From: Entonaema liquescens
Lineage: Eukaryota; Ascomycota; Sordariomycetes; Xylariales; Xylariaceae
Direction of reading: 5' to 3'
Length of the DNA stretch: 64,000 nt
NCBI GenBank assembly: GCA_902805475.1
Contig: CADCSX010000002.1
Span: forward strand, 2,356,001-2,420,000
Shown one piece after another: positions 23,837 to 36,082 of this stretch. The position numbers were made by a program, and so were the translations under genes. Position 1 is the first letter of the stretch. Each line of letters begins with the position of its first letter. The notes beneath the pieces are model-generated. The model did no database searches and had not been told where the DNA came from. It worked only from the letters and a program-made list of their open reading frames with translations.

Positions 23837-26332
23837 ATGCCTTACACGCCGCCCTCCCACCGTTCTCCCGCTTCCTCAGCTCCCCCTCTCCAGATGTCAG
23901 TCGAAGATCGTCTATCACGCTACAAAGTCCCACATCACCTCGACCTACCTTACCCCGTTCTGCCTCCTACCTTACTAGACACCGGAGAGCGTCTTCTGCC
24001 GGGAGTGCAACTTCGGTTACACCACGTCCTGCCGGAGATGGTCCCACCCCGGATATCACCCCTCCGGGAACTTCGGATAATCTAAAGGGTATGGTAGCTT
24101 CCCAAGGGACTCCGGTTAGACAATCCCCGCCTCCTGTTGCTGATGTACAGGCTATGCCACCGGGGGCTATTATCTCCCCACCAGAATCATCTAGCGAAGA
24201 TGAAGGATCAGCTGAATTGGCGAACCGGGGACGAGAGATTGAAAACATGAAGGAATTGAAGGAGGCTATTAGCACGATACCCCAGCACCGCTCGACATCG
24301 CCGATTAGATCTTCTCCTGGTGATCTGCTTCTGTTACCGTCACAGGTTAAAGAGTTGACTGGGGAATCGCGTCAAGCACTTCTTACGTCTAGTCTACCTG
24401 CAATTAACACCGGAACGCGGAAGATTTCCCATTCGAGATCGAGCACGGATTCTCATATCTATATGTCCAAGTCAGTGGATGGGTCTATAAGTACATCTGA
24501 GGAGGGATCTGAGCAAGATGAACCGTTTAAAAAGCCGCAGATGGTACGAAAGAAGTCGGGTGAGCTGGTTCGGCCGGCGTTAAGGCCACACAAAAGGCCG
24601 TCGAGCATGCCCGGAACGCCCACATTTTCGAAAGCTGTTCACTTCGATTCGCATCTTGAACATGTACGTCACTTCCTACAAGTTGACCGACCACTTGCAG
24701 TCAGTGCCGGCACTTCTCCGGCGGATACGTACGAGAGTGAGAGCGAATATCCGTTCACAGTGGAGAAAAGGAGCACGCGACCAGCATCGTTCGAGTGGGA
24801 ACTCGTCCTGAACAACTTCCTGCAGAGACGCCTATACGCAAGGCACTCCCTGCCAGGTTGGAGAGAGTGTGGATGTCGCCCGACCAAAAGTCCCTAATAG
24901 GGTCGATAGCTGTAGCCAACCTTGCTTTTCACAAGTCGGTAGTATGCAGATTTACGTTTGACTACTGGAAAACAACTTCCGAGGTGGCCGCTGAGTTTCA
25001 CCATGAGATTCGGCCGCGTGATACTGAGCCCGGTTACGATCGATTTCAGTTCAGCCTTAAATTGTCTGATTTCGCCAACCTTGAAGCCAAGACGTTATTC
25101 TTCTGTATCAGGTACATCGTTAACGGCGTTGAGTATTGGGATAACAACGACAGTATCAACTTCCAGGTTGATTTCCGCAAGAAAATAACTGCTGCAAATG
25201 GCAAGAAGGGCGCTCAGCCTACGTCTTCTCGCCCTACCAACGGTCTACCACGTAGCACCCGTCGAGCCAACCCTTCAACGGCGGCTCGTCCGAGATCTAT
25301 GCCACCTGGTGCGTTGGATGATTTCGGTCGTGATGATGACGATGATGAGAAGTTCCTCAATTTCGACAGACCTCTTCATGAAGTTCTTGGGGAGTCTGGA
25401 CCTGCCGGTCTACGGCTTAAGGGTTCGAAATCGACGAGTAATCTGCCTAGCGACAACTTGTCGACTCGGCTATCAGCTCCGAGTGGACAAGCTTTTGCCA
25501 ATCGGTACGACTTCGGGGCTTCGCTCACTGCCGCCAAACAGGCGCACCGGGAGTCTAGCCAACGGAGCGATGGCTTATATATGAAGCCCAATAAGAGGGC
25601 TTCTTTCAACGCTTCCCCCGCTGCCCAGATACCCAAAGCATCTCAGCCCAACCGGGCCCCGCCCGTGTCTTCTACTCCATCGGGACCACAGATCTCTAGC
25701 CATGGTTCTCCTTCCTCGGCCAGCATAGCGTCGGCTTCGTACGAAGAGATCCTCAACAAATACTGCTTTGTACGTACACCTGGTAATATTCTGGCCTCGC
25801 GTCGAAACGAGAACCACGCCCGGAGACATGAAATTCCATAAGGCTTTTACTAACTTGTTTAATGTAGTTCAATGGCACAAAACAATCTAGTCCTCAGATG
25901 AGGGATGGAACCTCGCGTAGTGGTCGATATAACGGCATGGACGATTTCTTAACTCATGGGTCGAGTAGCACCGACTCGAGTTCGAATGGTAGCCCAAACA
26001 TTGCCGATCAGTCGTATCATCATCACGACACCGCCATCCACCATTCTCTACGACAGAATCTTAACCCGTACTTTGGTACTGGATACATGTCGGCAGCTAT
26101 TGGTGCTTCTCCAGCAGAATCCCCGCTGTCGCAGCAGGGCCTAAGCCCGACTAGTTCCAGCACCCCGACGGGTAAAGTGACGTCTCCAGGTTCGATGGCT
26201 AGCTTCGTCCCCCTTGCTGGTACGTCACCATTTAAATTCCCCGCCGACCCAACTCCATTCCTCGCCCAGAATGCCCAAGACCGTTTTCCTTTTTTGTCAG
26301 ACGCTCATACTGCGACAGCGATAAGAGGTTAA
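23837..26332 (+). CDS. CBM21-domain protein phosphatase 1 regulatory subunit (Gac1-like), with two frameshifts
   Basis: The protein targets PP1 to glycogen. It starts MPYTPPSHRSPAS, the usual fungal start. A PP1-docking RVxF-type motif, KAVHF, is encoded at 24631-24645. The CBM21 domain follows, from LERVWMSPDQKS through VCRFTFDYWKTTSEV to EYWDNNDSINFQVDF, coded at about 24856-25180. An intron fits 25770-25867 (GTACGT donor, TAG acceptor) between KYCF and FNGTKQS. The second exon ends TATAIRG with TAA at 26330-26332. The frame is broken twice by an apparent single missing base: near 23879-23886, by a C run, the frame of the N-terminus stops matching the downstream SPSPDVSRRSS. Near 24817-24821 the frame of FEWELV stops matching PAETPIRKALP. 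Allowing for both, exon 1 is 645 codons and the whole protein 799 residues. Clustered shifts at C runs suggest assembly error. Confidence 0.85.
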
Positions 26333-27844
26333 ATGATTGAACCCTTATGAAAACGAGTTTTATCTTATTAGAGGCAATCTCGTCGATGGCCTTATTACCG
26401 CTGCAGGTATTTGCAGGTCTTCATCGTCCAATATTGATTTAGACGATACTATTCGAGGTGTGCCGGAACCGAAGTTTGCAATTTCCCGGCAGCGCCTGGA
26501 TTTATGTTCATAACGCGCGACGATCACCTTGTCTTTTACATTTATATCTACGTCTCAAGCTTTTCTCGGTACATACGATGCATCTTTTCGGAACGGCGTT
26601 TTGGGTTTAGCATTAAGGCGTTTATGTGTATGTGTGGCGTTGATGATACCACCGAGTACACGGGATGGTTGGAAAAATGGACACGTGCATTTGAAAGCCG
26701 GCCGACGTTCACGGCTGATGATTTTCGCCGTGGAACGCGTGGCCGCGATGGAAAGAAGAAGATTGGGACCTAATGCATAATTCTGCTATACCGCCACACA
26801 ACACTCGTACCAGTCTCATTCTCATCTCGGCGGTAATGCGGAAGGAAACCGAGATGGTCAGAAGGGTAAAGGGAGGTGGAGTAGGCTTCGAAGAATGACG
26901 CATTGCTATCATGGCATATTAGGTCACGAATGAATTCACGTTTCCGACAGGGTGGAGGGAAATGTGGCTAGCGTTGGGCTAAGGTATATTGCTATAAAAC
27001 GGCAATTGAATACGTTAGGTTTCGCCTTGTAAAACCTTTGGTTTCATAAGCGACATCGCGTTGAGTGCGTCGTAGCTGTGGCGTATTAGTGTTCGGCAGT
27101 GCTCGAGCTAGGATAAACTCTGATGTTTATCCTGTGGCGTGCATAAGCTGTTAACGTCTCGAGCTATTAGATCGTACCAACTTGTACTATCTTAATAAGG
27201 AAAAGAGGTTGGAGATGATACTGGGTTTCGGGGTTTGGGGACACTGGATTGGCTGTATAAATGAGTAAATGGATATACGAACAGGTTACGTGGGAGTACT
27301 CGGTTGGCCAGCCCGACAGCCTAACAATTCGGGACAGATAAAAAGCTAGGATATCTTTAAAATAGAATATTGACTATATCTCACTCTACTTGTCTTGTGT
27401 TGCATCGTGAAGTTCTAGATCGACTTTGATATCCACCTTCACTCTGACTCTAATGTATGTTCGAGATGTTTTGGGTAGCTTTTCAGAGCTAGCTGGCGAA
27501 TGTTGTCTTCGTAGGTTACATCCTGGGCTCATGTTAGGTTACGTAGGTCCGACGAAGAGGCGAATTGGCTGCGTGGAAATGAAAATAAGGCTGCATGATG
27601 CGAGTGGTCTCGTCAAAGCTGCTGTATAGTGGTTTTTATCTACCCGAACTAAAATTACTCAAAGTGGCAATAAACATCGCGGCAGTTAAGGAAGACTAAT
27701 CCGGTAGCAGCAAGAATTCCTCATCGAGATCCAAGCTCCCGTGATCTTTAGATATGTCATACTACTTCATGAAAAGTATCTACAGGTAAAAGGTAGGTAC
27801 GTAGGTAGGTAGTTAGATATATATATGTGCATATACTGGCCTAT
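26333..27844. other. Intergenic between convergent genes; possible extra 3' exon
   Basis: The first part may be 3' UTR of the CBM21 gene. An alternative splice (GTTAAA donor at 26331, acceptor before about 26375) would add about 50 residues ending at a TAA near 26512. The weak donor makes this less likely than the stop at 26332. The rest holds no gene. A TAGGTA-type repeat run lies at 27793-27815, followed by a short AT dinucleotide run. Confidence 0.45.
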
Positions 27845-29239
27845 TTACTCGCTTGGTGTATACCCCTCCGGCGGGTGCTGCCCATCAGGAGTCTCCAAGT
27901 CTGAAGTATAGTACACGGGCGCCGAGCTCCCCTTCCACGTTTCCTTGATACTAGGCAGGACGGTGCGGTTGTGCAAGTCGCTCGCGTCAACTAGATTGGG
28001 CGCCGGGTACCGCTTGTTGCCACCCTCGTCGTTCAGCGGGCCGGCATACGAGTAGTTGAAGTACATATCCTCCAGCGCGACGTCGCCGGCCCAGGAGCGC
28101 ACGGCATCCCCCGTCTTATCGGCGACGAACCGGAACACGTTGGCGCCGACGTCGAAGCGGCCCAGCGTGTGCAGGTCCCAGTTGGCTTCGGCGCTCGCGA
28201 TCTCGCTGTAGTGGTTGTAGTACGAGTCGTCGGTCGTGCCGACTAGGTCGGCGGGCACGGCGTCGCCGATGAGGATCGCCAGGATCCGGTTTTGGATCGA
28301 GTACGTCTCGTTCTCGTCGAAAGTTATGAGCACTAGCGTGTTCTGCATGAAGCGCTTGTCGGAGAGGAGCGGCTCGAGGAAGGTCCGCGTCCAGGTCCCC
28401 GAGACGGTTACGTCGGTGTCGTGCCCGTCGCTGGTCATGTTGGGTGTTATGAACATCCATTGCGGGAGGGTCTCGTTTTCGAGGTCTTTGTAGAATGCTG
28501 GAAAGAGGAGTTTGGGTTAGTAATTGGCGTGTTCATGGACTTTTACCACCATTACACTGTTCCCCCGTAAGGTCTCAGAACTCGAACCTACGATGAGAAA
28601 GTACTTACTAGTCAGGTTCTTGATAACAGCCAGACGATCAATCAGACCGGCATTCGCATTGTAACTAACGGCAGGGTTGTGCTTCCGGACGTAGTCGTTC
28701 TTGCCGTTCTTCTGGTTGACATATGCTATGCCCTCGAAGCCGCTATACGGCATATCTTCTTGGTAGTGGCCCCATGAAATTCCCTTGTCCTCGAGCAGGT
28801 CGATAATGGTGGAGACGTTCTTGTCGACCTGTGTGAAGGAGTCGTGCTGCATCCCGAAGTAGTCGCCGCCGATGGCAGCGATGTAGTTCGGCTGCGAGGG
28901 GTGGGTGACTGCGTGGTAGTTGGAGAGCGTTATGCCTCGCTTGGCTAGCCACGCTAGGTTTGCTACGACGAGGTTAGTTATTGTTATTCCGAGTTATTCT
29001 TATGTCTTTGTGACTTAATGACTTACGATCGCCTATCGCCATGTCGTAGTCCGTGTTCTCTAGCCATATAATGGCGAGTCTGTCAAAGGCCTTCCCTTGA
29101 CATTGCTAGTGGGACTAAGGGTCTTTGCCGTGGCTCTGGCCTTCTCAACATCGCTGGTCGCTGTTGCGGTATATGTGTTTTCCGCTTGAGCGGCGACGTT
29201 GGCGGCGAAGATCGCTGCCGAGAGGATGAAGGTGCGCAT
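27845..29239 (-). CDS. Secreted acid phosphatase, phosphoesterase family (PhoA-like), with one frameshift
   Basis: Reading on the - strand, exons are 29239-29027, 28962-28609 and 28497-27845, with GTAAGT donors and TAG/CAG acceptors. A signal peptide (MRTFILSAAIFAANVAAQA) starts the protein. Family motifs are LAIIWLENTDYD, HPSQPNYIAAIGGDYFG, ITPNMTSDGHDTDV and VLITFDENE. They match the fungal phosphate-repressible acid phosphatase group of the phosphoesterase family (PF04185), which releases phosphate from organic esters outside the cell. Several N-x-S/T sites are present. In exon 1 the frame breaks near 29090-29097: NVKG is read in one frame and KAFDRLAII in another, as if one base were missing beside a GGGAA run. 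With that base the model is 406 residues and all splice phases agree. The break is thus probably an assembly error, though a pseudogene is possible. Confidence 0.85.
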
Positions 29240-30492
29240 GATTCCGAACTCACGATACGATAGGCGTAGATCAGTCGAAAATCACCAGACTCTTTCACCG
29301 CGACACGACAAGGCCACTGACTTAGAATAAGAGGCTGGAAGTCTACAACACCGCCGGCACGATGAGAAATATCTCCCTTCACTAAGTGATCCTTTTGAGT
29401 CGGCAATGCCCCGGGTACCGCCCTCCACATGGGCGCGGGCGTTTATAACCATTGGCAGATACCAGGATCCATGAGTGGAGAGACCGAGTTCCTTTCACCG
29501 GGGTAGGGTTACATTAGTCTCTTCTACTTTGGAAGGTGACCTTTACCGGTCACCTGTAGACAGCGTAGATATCGTCAGCTCGATGCTCATATCGTTATGG
29601 TCTACTATGTCCTCCAAGACGGTGGCGTTCGCGAGCCTCGGTTTATCTACTTTCACGAAAAGTTTCAAGAGCACTGTGAATTCCAGTTTTCTGGGTACTC
29701 GATCACTAAAAATGGCCGGATCGGCAAGGGTCAGTTGATCATCATGATCCGCTGTGGATCTTCATCCAGAAGCCGGAACTTGGCTGTTTGGGTATCATGA
29801 TTCATAGTAACTAGGTACGAAATACTGCGTATATCTCATAGTCCATAGAGATGAAGATATGCTCAAAAATAATTCGAATATTAGATATTCTTATGATCAA
29901 ATCGAATTCAGCTGTGTACTCGGTATAATCCATCCAAAGCGGCGTGGACGAGCCGAACGAGCACGTGGAGTCTTGAAAGGCCAAGCATTGGGTGTCAAAA
30001 TATGCACCCCCTGACCCCCTGTCGCCTCTCCCGAAAAAAGAAACAGTTCGCAATGCGCTACTCTTTACTGGTCATAGTACGTCACTGAAATACCAATCCA
30101 GGAGCTAGACGATCTGCTTACTCTCTTTTCGATGATTGGCTTCCCTTATCCTTACCTTCTGCTCCTTCGATATTGAGCTAGACTGTAGCTACTTCTCCAA
30201 CTGTAGGTCGGTAACGTATGTAGCTTATATGCAGAGGACTTATAAAGTTCGGTATTACTTATGAAGGATTAAGTAGGCACGACTACATAATGGAGAATTC
30301 GGCCAGGTAGGTTAGGTAGGTACGTTTAGAGGAAAGAGTTCATAGTATCATTATCAACTTCTTAGAATACGATAGGTTGACATGACCACTCGCATGTAAT
30401 TATATCCTTAACTCCGAATAACTCACCACAACATCAAGTATTATTTCAAAGACTATTACCTCCGCAGCGTATTGCTTATGGCTTAGATTAAT
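29240..30492. promoter_or_regulatory. Shared upstream region of the divergent acid phosphatase and iron transporter genes
   Basis: About 1.25 kb separates the two divergent starts. It contains an inverted repeat at 29534-29555 (AGGTGACC, 6-base spacer, GGTCACCT), which could be a dimeric regulator site. A 67-codon open frame lies at 29597-29800 (+), without known motifs. TAGGTA words occur near 30305-30320. No binding site can be assigned with confidence. Confidence 0.4.
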
Positions 30493-31428
30493 ATGCAGCT
30501 TGCGAATATTAAAACATCTTTCGTCAGGTTCTATCAACGAGGCCAAAAGTGTCGAAAGACCCTACCAGCCCATTCCACCTTAGTCATGAACCCAGAAACC
30601 CTCATCGATATCCCGATGAGTGTAGGGAGCACAAGCGATGATTCTTGCTTTGACGACCTCCAGGTGAATCACCAGCGGGGTTTATCTTTGGGTCGCCTTC
30701 CCGAGTTCCTCTCCCACTTCACCTTGGGATTTGCCGATGGTCTCACAGTCCCATTCGCGCTAACGGCCGGCCTGTCGTCCCTAGGTCACACTAAAACGGT
30801 CATCTACGCCGGGATGGCCGAAATCTGTGCGGGGTGCATTAGTATGGGCATCGGCGGATATCTCGCGGCGAGGGGGAACGCAGCCGCGAAGAACCGAGAT
30901 CGTGGCGAGGAACGCGTGTCGGCTAAGAAAGACACCGTCTACGAATATCTCGCTCTATTGGAACTTCCGCCTGATCTGTTCCAGTGCGTAAAGGCTCACG
31001 TTGACTACAATCCTGCTGTGTCAAGGCGGCTGTTGTGCCACTTGGACTCGACTGCCGATGGTTTGACACGTAAGACCAAGGGGTTTTCGCCGATTGTGGT
31101 GGGACTATGTGTGTCCGTCGGGTACTTGATTGGTGGTCTGCTACCTCTGTTCCCGTACTTCCTCGTCAGTAAAATCACCGACGGTTTGCGTTGGAGCTTT
31201 GCTATCTGTATTTCAGCCCTATTTTCCTTCGGGTTCGTCAAAGAGTACCTTCTCCACAACGAATCCGTGGAAAGCAGGTGGCAGTATGGGAATGCGAAAA
31301 GACGCTCAGCCATGTGGGAGAGAATGAAGCAAGGCTGTTGGGAAGGAATGCGAATGGTCGTTATGGGAGGTATTGCTGCCATTGCGGCTGTTCTATGCGT
31401 CAAACTCTTTGACGGTATGGTGCTGTAA
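30493..31428 (+). CDS. Vacuolar iron transporter, Ccc1/VIT family
   Basis: A single exon of 311 residues. The family core is clear: HFTLGFADGLTVPFALTAGLSSLG (residues 75-98) with the conserved Asp in the first membrane helix, then AEICAGCISMGIGGYLAAR (109-127). A cytosolic loop rich in Lys, Glu and Asp (about 128-197) follows; in VIT proteins this loop binds metal. Three more hydrophobic segments lie at about 198-222, 233-251 and 287-305. Five segments is the family number. Known members move Fe2+ or Mn2+ from cytosol into the vacuole and protect against iron toxicity. The N-terminus is uncertain: the methionine at residue 32 (30586) begins a more typical leader and may be the true start. It diverges from the acid phosphatase gene. 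Confidence 0.9.
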   Translation: MQLANIKTSFVRFYQRGQKCRKTLPAHSTLVMNPETLIDIPMSVGSTSDDSCFDDLQVNHQRGLSLGRLPEFLSHFTLGFADGLTVPFALTAGLSSLGHTKTVIYAGMAEICAGCISMGIGGYLAARGNAAAKNRDRGEERVSAKKDTVYEYLALLELPPDLFQCVKAHVDYNPAVSRRLLCHLDSTADGLTRKTKGFSPIVVGLCVSVGYLIGGLLPLFPYFLVSKITDGLRWSFAICISALFSFGFVKEYLLHNESVESRWQYGNAKRRSAMWERMKQGCWEGMRMVVMGGIAAIAAVLCVKLFDGMVL

Positions 31429-31662
31429 GCCATAATACCTCTTCCTAGCACAAGTTTTATAACCCTGTGGTTCTATCGCTCTGTAATATCACATCCTAGG
31501 CCGTCTAATTGAGAACCTGAGTTGTAAGGCCCGGCCTTGACAACCTATGAGATACCAAGACGCTCTAAAAGTTCTTATGATCCCTCTTTGCGATCCCGTC
31601 ATAAAAGCAATTAAGCCTCTAATATGGATCTTTATCCAAATAAGAAGCCAAAGTTCCGAGGG

Positions 31663-32552
31663 CTATTGCATGGCGCCGGGAGGAAACCCGCCACCACCCA
31701 TTAGTGGCGGAGGTCCTCCTCGACCCGGTATCCCTTGTCCCATCATCGGCGGAGGTCCACCGCGGCCGGGAGGAAAGCCCATGCCAATATTTGGTGGAAG
31801 TGCTTGTCCCATTCCAGTCTGGGGATGTTGTGGCGGCCATCCCCCCGCGACGGGCGGTGGCATCCCTGGCATCGGCCGTTCAGGGGCTGGTGGTTGTTGG
31901 TTCCATTGCTCATCTATCTCGCTTGCTGCGGATCCAACACTTCTATTATTCTGAGACGAGGCGTTCGATGACCCTGAGCTGCTAGAGCTGCCTTTGCTCG
32001 TGTAACTTGACCCTTGTCGTCGACTTGAGCGCTTTGAATTACGACCGCTAGGGCCATCTTCATGGACAGGGATTAGTTATCTCGAGGTTCCAATAGTGCT
32101 ATGAAGATAGGAGACGACTTACTCCGCCGACAGCAGAACCACATTACCAGTATCAATACTACTAACGCCACGACGCCGCTGAGGATAGGGCCTACATTTT
32201 GATTGCTCGACGAGCTCGAATTCGGCGCAGGGACAACCGTACCCGGGGACTCGGTTGTCTCAGAACCTGTGCCCAAAGTCCACGTCGTGATAAATGTCGA
32301 AGCCGGCCAAACAATCGTCTGTGTGCGGACTGATCCATCTTCAGCAGCTCGCTGTGGGTCTTCCATAAACGTGCTTCCCTGATCTGTCATGATGTTCGAC
32401 GTTGTCTTTCGTCGGTGTGTTCCAAAACCCAAGACGACATTGTGCTGGCCGATAGCCACGGATATAGACTTGGAATTGCCGTTTTGACTCGTGTAACGGA
32501 GCGTCGCGTTTGTCGCGCGATACGAAACCGGTTTTGTGACGATGTTGACTAG
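31663..32552 (-). CDS. Single-pass membrane protein with Gly/Pro-rich tail; N-terminus unresolved
   Basis: On the - strand an upstream exon (about 32552-32123) and a downstream exon (32057-31663) flank an intron with GTAAGT donor and AAG acceptor (32122-32058). The first part is an extracellular-type region (SYRATNATLRYTSQNGNS, GQHNVVLGFG, TQTIVWPASTFITTW) with N-glycosylation sites and a Ser-rich stalk. One membrane helix follows (VGPILSGVVALVVLILVMWF) with CCRR at its inner edge. The cytoplasmic tail is Ser-rich, then Gly/Pro/Met-rich with repeated GGPPP and GRGG units, ending GAMQ. The topology resembles fungal wall-stress-sensor or Mid2-like proteins, but no WSC or other named domain is seen. 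No signal peptide or start codon is found; a stop precedes 32552. A first exon must lie upstream, or the gene is 5' truncated. Confidence 0.6.
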
Positions 32553-35500
32553 CTAGTGCATCGTGCGATGCCATGTTGTTAATCTGTTTCGCTCTCCCGA
32601 GACATGCCTGTGTATCGGCGGGCATATCACGTAGCCTACGCTCGGTGACTACTCAGAGTTTTGTCCGTTCATAGATTGAAGTTCTATTACGACTACTAGT
32701 TACTCGCTTATTCATGCCTATTAACTCAAAGTCCGTATAAGTCTACTTTCCACTTTTACCAAAGGCCGTCACCTGCAATGTCCCGAGGACCCCTTAAGCC
32801 CACACACTACACATTCATAGATACTTAGGACCTGCAGCATGGTGCTCCTTGGTCAATATATGAATTAATGCAGGTGAACTGTCATAGTGACGAAGATAAC
32901 CATGCTGCGAGGCGCTGTAAACAGCCGTGTTCCCGGCCTCCCAGGCCGCATAAGCCTCGCTTGCCAACATGAGTCCGTTTGATTACCTCCAAGGGGCCAT
33001 TTATTGGTATTCCAGTCCCCGCGCCACCTTCCTGTCCTAAGGCAGCTTGCCGACCATATTGAGACATTAGGGACTCAGCTATATTGCCTCGGCCTGATCC
33101 TGCAGGTAGCCAGATCTCGGGGACGCGAACGAACCCACGTTCCGGGCCGGTATTCAGTCTACGAGTTCCGTGGCAGGCGCACAGCTCAGCACAGCAGCCG
33201 GCAGTTCGAGGGCGATAATCGCTCGTGTTATGGGGACCCCGACGCGTGTGTCCGGCTGGCTGTGTCGGTAATGGGCGAATGGAAAGACTTATTGGGTGGG
33301 TTATGGAATGCCTAAACATCCTTACCAAGTAGGTCGCTGGCTTCCCGGCCAGAGTACCTGTGTAACTATTTACATAACATCCATGGATGGTTCACCAACT
33401 AACTATTGTACACCGTAAGTTGTGAACGTTGTATTGCAGTCGGGTATTTAGGTAAGCAAATTCAAGCTATAGATCCGTTATCTCGATCGAACCATGGTTA
33501 AGCACCGGTTGGGATTTTCAGGGGGTAGTTGGGATGAGTTCGCTGTCATGGTAACTCTTAGGAGCCTGGTGACTTGGCTTTGGAACAAGCATTTAGGTGA
33601 ATATTAGGTACCCCTTATTTAGCTGCTCGATATAGGTAAATATCCATAGAACATGTAGTTTATATTTAGGTAACTACCTGACCTTATGGCTCTGTATCTT
33701 CTCGCATTTTATTACTCTGAAAATGCAGATAGGGGAAGAACTTCTATTTTAGGGTATGATCTATACCGCCGTATCATATCATCCGAGTTAGGATGGTGGT
33801 CGTTGTTATTTTCACCATATCCTCCCCTATTGTGGTAGATAAAATATACAAGAATAAGAGAACTTGCTACTAACTCGTTTCGCTAATTAGAACGGTTTCA
33901 TAGAAGTTTCTACCGATAATCTTACGTGCATAACAACGGGCAGGCAGAAGCATAACCTCAAAATAGATATTAGACTATCGATTCTTCTGGTCTAATAGGA
34001 GGCTAGTCATGCAGAACTACCCTTGGGTTACATTGTGAACGTCTAGGCCTAGTGTATCCTATGTGCTTATAGACAATAGGACGGAATTTCGACATGACAA
34101 AGGCCTCATGGATGTGAGCGACAGGGTACAAATGGGCTTATACGGTTAGAGTCTCGGTATAGTTTATCGAGGGTTGAGTAAGTGGTGCCTAGCTCATTAA
34201 GTGAGCCCATAAAACAGGACCTATAGTACAATCGACTGGATCGGTGTAAACTGGCCGCTGTAGTTTACGGTTAGTGGAATTTAGAATTGATGATGTAGTT
34301 ATGGGAGCTTTCAAAGCATACCTGGGGTATAATACTGTGTGTATTGAATAGGTATTACTGAGCTCGTTAATCCAGGTATAGAGGTAGCGTAGACTAATTT
34401 GAACAAAGACCCTTGGGTAAAAATAGATGAACTAGATCGAAATATCAAGACCCATACCTTGTTACTTAAGCTTGTCGACGTATTATTGCCGTCTACTTTA
34501 CGGGGTTCTCCACAACCAGGAATCAGCAAAGAATCAGCTAAGAGCCAGCTAAGAATTAAATAGTAGCTCATAACCGAATGCCCTTATAATTCAGGTCATA
34601 CGTCAGGAATGGTATGAGTGAGTATTGCGACGACATCTATAATTACTTTAGAAGCCATGATGATAGTTTGTGACGATACCGAATGGCCGGACTTACTAGG
34701 AAAGTTTCTGGCCTGCAGAGGCTGCAGAGGGAAGATTCGGACCCGGCTAGGATCAGATTCACGGTCCGATACGTTTTATCTGAGACCCTAGTGCAAACTG
34801 ATGATTGATTGAGGGTTGATCGCTGCGGCTGAATTTATAGGAAGAGTTTCAATCTTGGCTACCCTCAATATTTATTTAACCTGTCAAGGGCAAAATAATG
34901 CCCGAATCGTCTATATAAAAATTATTGAATGAAGATATATATACCTAGGAGGTATTCACCTACCCATATAATGTAGAATGAAATCCTTGGCATTTAGATG
35001 ATGTCTTTGTAGGTATTGTTAACAAGCAGACGGACCAGCTTTTTGCCTGCCGATGTATTAAATCGATGTATTACATAGTAGGTCAACCCGTCAATACTGG
35101 ACCCTTGGAAATAAACCCCCATGCCCGGGGACTGGGCTAGGCTGGGGGTCGATCTTGCAGCCTAGAGAAGTGTACAATGACGATGTACAGTATGTCTGTC
35201 CAATCAATTGATGTAACGCCATGTGGCGACGCTACTTAGTGTAATTTTGAACCAATTAGACTGTCGCATCTTCAAAACTTTAATTCCACTCGAACCAGGC
35301 AGCAGCATTTAAACCTTGCGGAAAATCGGGAATCCAGACTTCCAGCAGCCGATATAGAAAACATCCTTCCTTAATCGCCGTATACATAACCGTCAGACCG
35401 TATAACACATAACACATACCTAACACATGCTACATGCGTTACTGGAGCTACTGGAGCTACTAAAAGCAAGATTCGTCTAACCCAAGTTAAGCTAGCCGTA

Positions 35501-36082
35501 TAAAAAGTCCGTGCATTATACATACGCCTAGGCACCGAAATTACTCTTAGCCTGTGTGGTTCTTCGCGGGGGCTTAAGGCAGCTGAATTATTTCGCTGTC
35601 TCGTCTATCACACGACTGGGAGAATTTCCTGATGTTGGATGATGCGAGGAGTCTCGCTTTGTGTTCCTAGCCGTTTCCACACATGCAGATGCATACATAC
35701 TAAGACTCACCTAATTCCTTATTGAGGCTTTGTTGATGCTTCTCGTTTGAATTTTCAGTCCAAGTAGGATTGGAACTCCCCCTTCGATTCAGCTCACGCT
35801 GCTTTATCGAATTTACACGTGCGTATTAATTCTCTTCAACCACCCGAGTCTTCTATATACCCGTGATTAGATCCGCCAGCATCACGCCGACGAAAGACGA
35901 GGGATATTCCAACCACTTGCGCTGACGTTATTATATCACCATTTCACCTTCTATCAACAAGAGATATATGTCCACTTATCTATAACGCCGCTACTACCTT
36001 GCATAATAGCTAACTTCAATAACTCAGACGTCCAAACATCTATAATATAAGCCCCATTATATACTGTCAATAGGCAGTTACC
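32553..36082. other. Intergenic, no gene recognised
   Basis: About 3.5 kb. It should contain any missing first exon of the preceding - strand gene and the promoter of the HeLo gene. A 148-codon frame at 32882-33328 (-) and a 103-codon frame on the other strand overlap it; neither has family motifs. An 18-base word at 32840-32857 recurs at 46730-46747. Short direct repeats (GGAGCTACT twice near 35440-35460; CTGCAGAGG twice near 34714-34730) are present. Confidence 0.5.

Noticed and set aside
32882..33328. A possible ankyrin-repeat remnant on the - strand
   Set aside because: One frame has a fragment vaguely like an ankyrin helix (NTAVYSASQHGYL), but no repeat period or second unit could be found.
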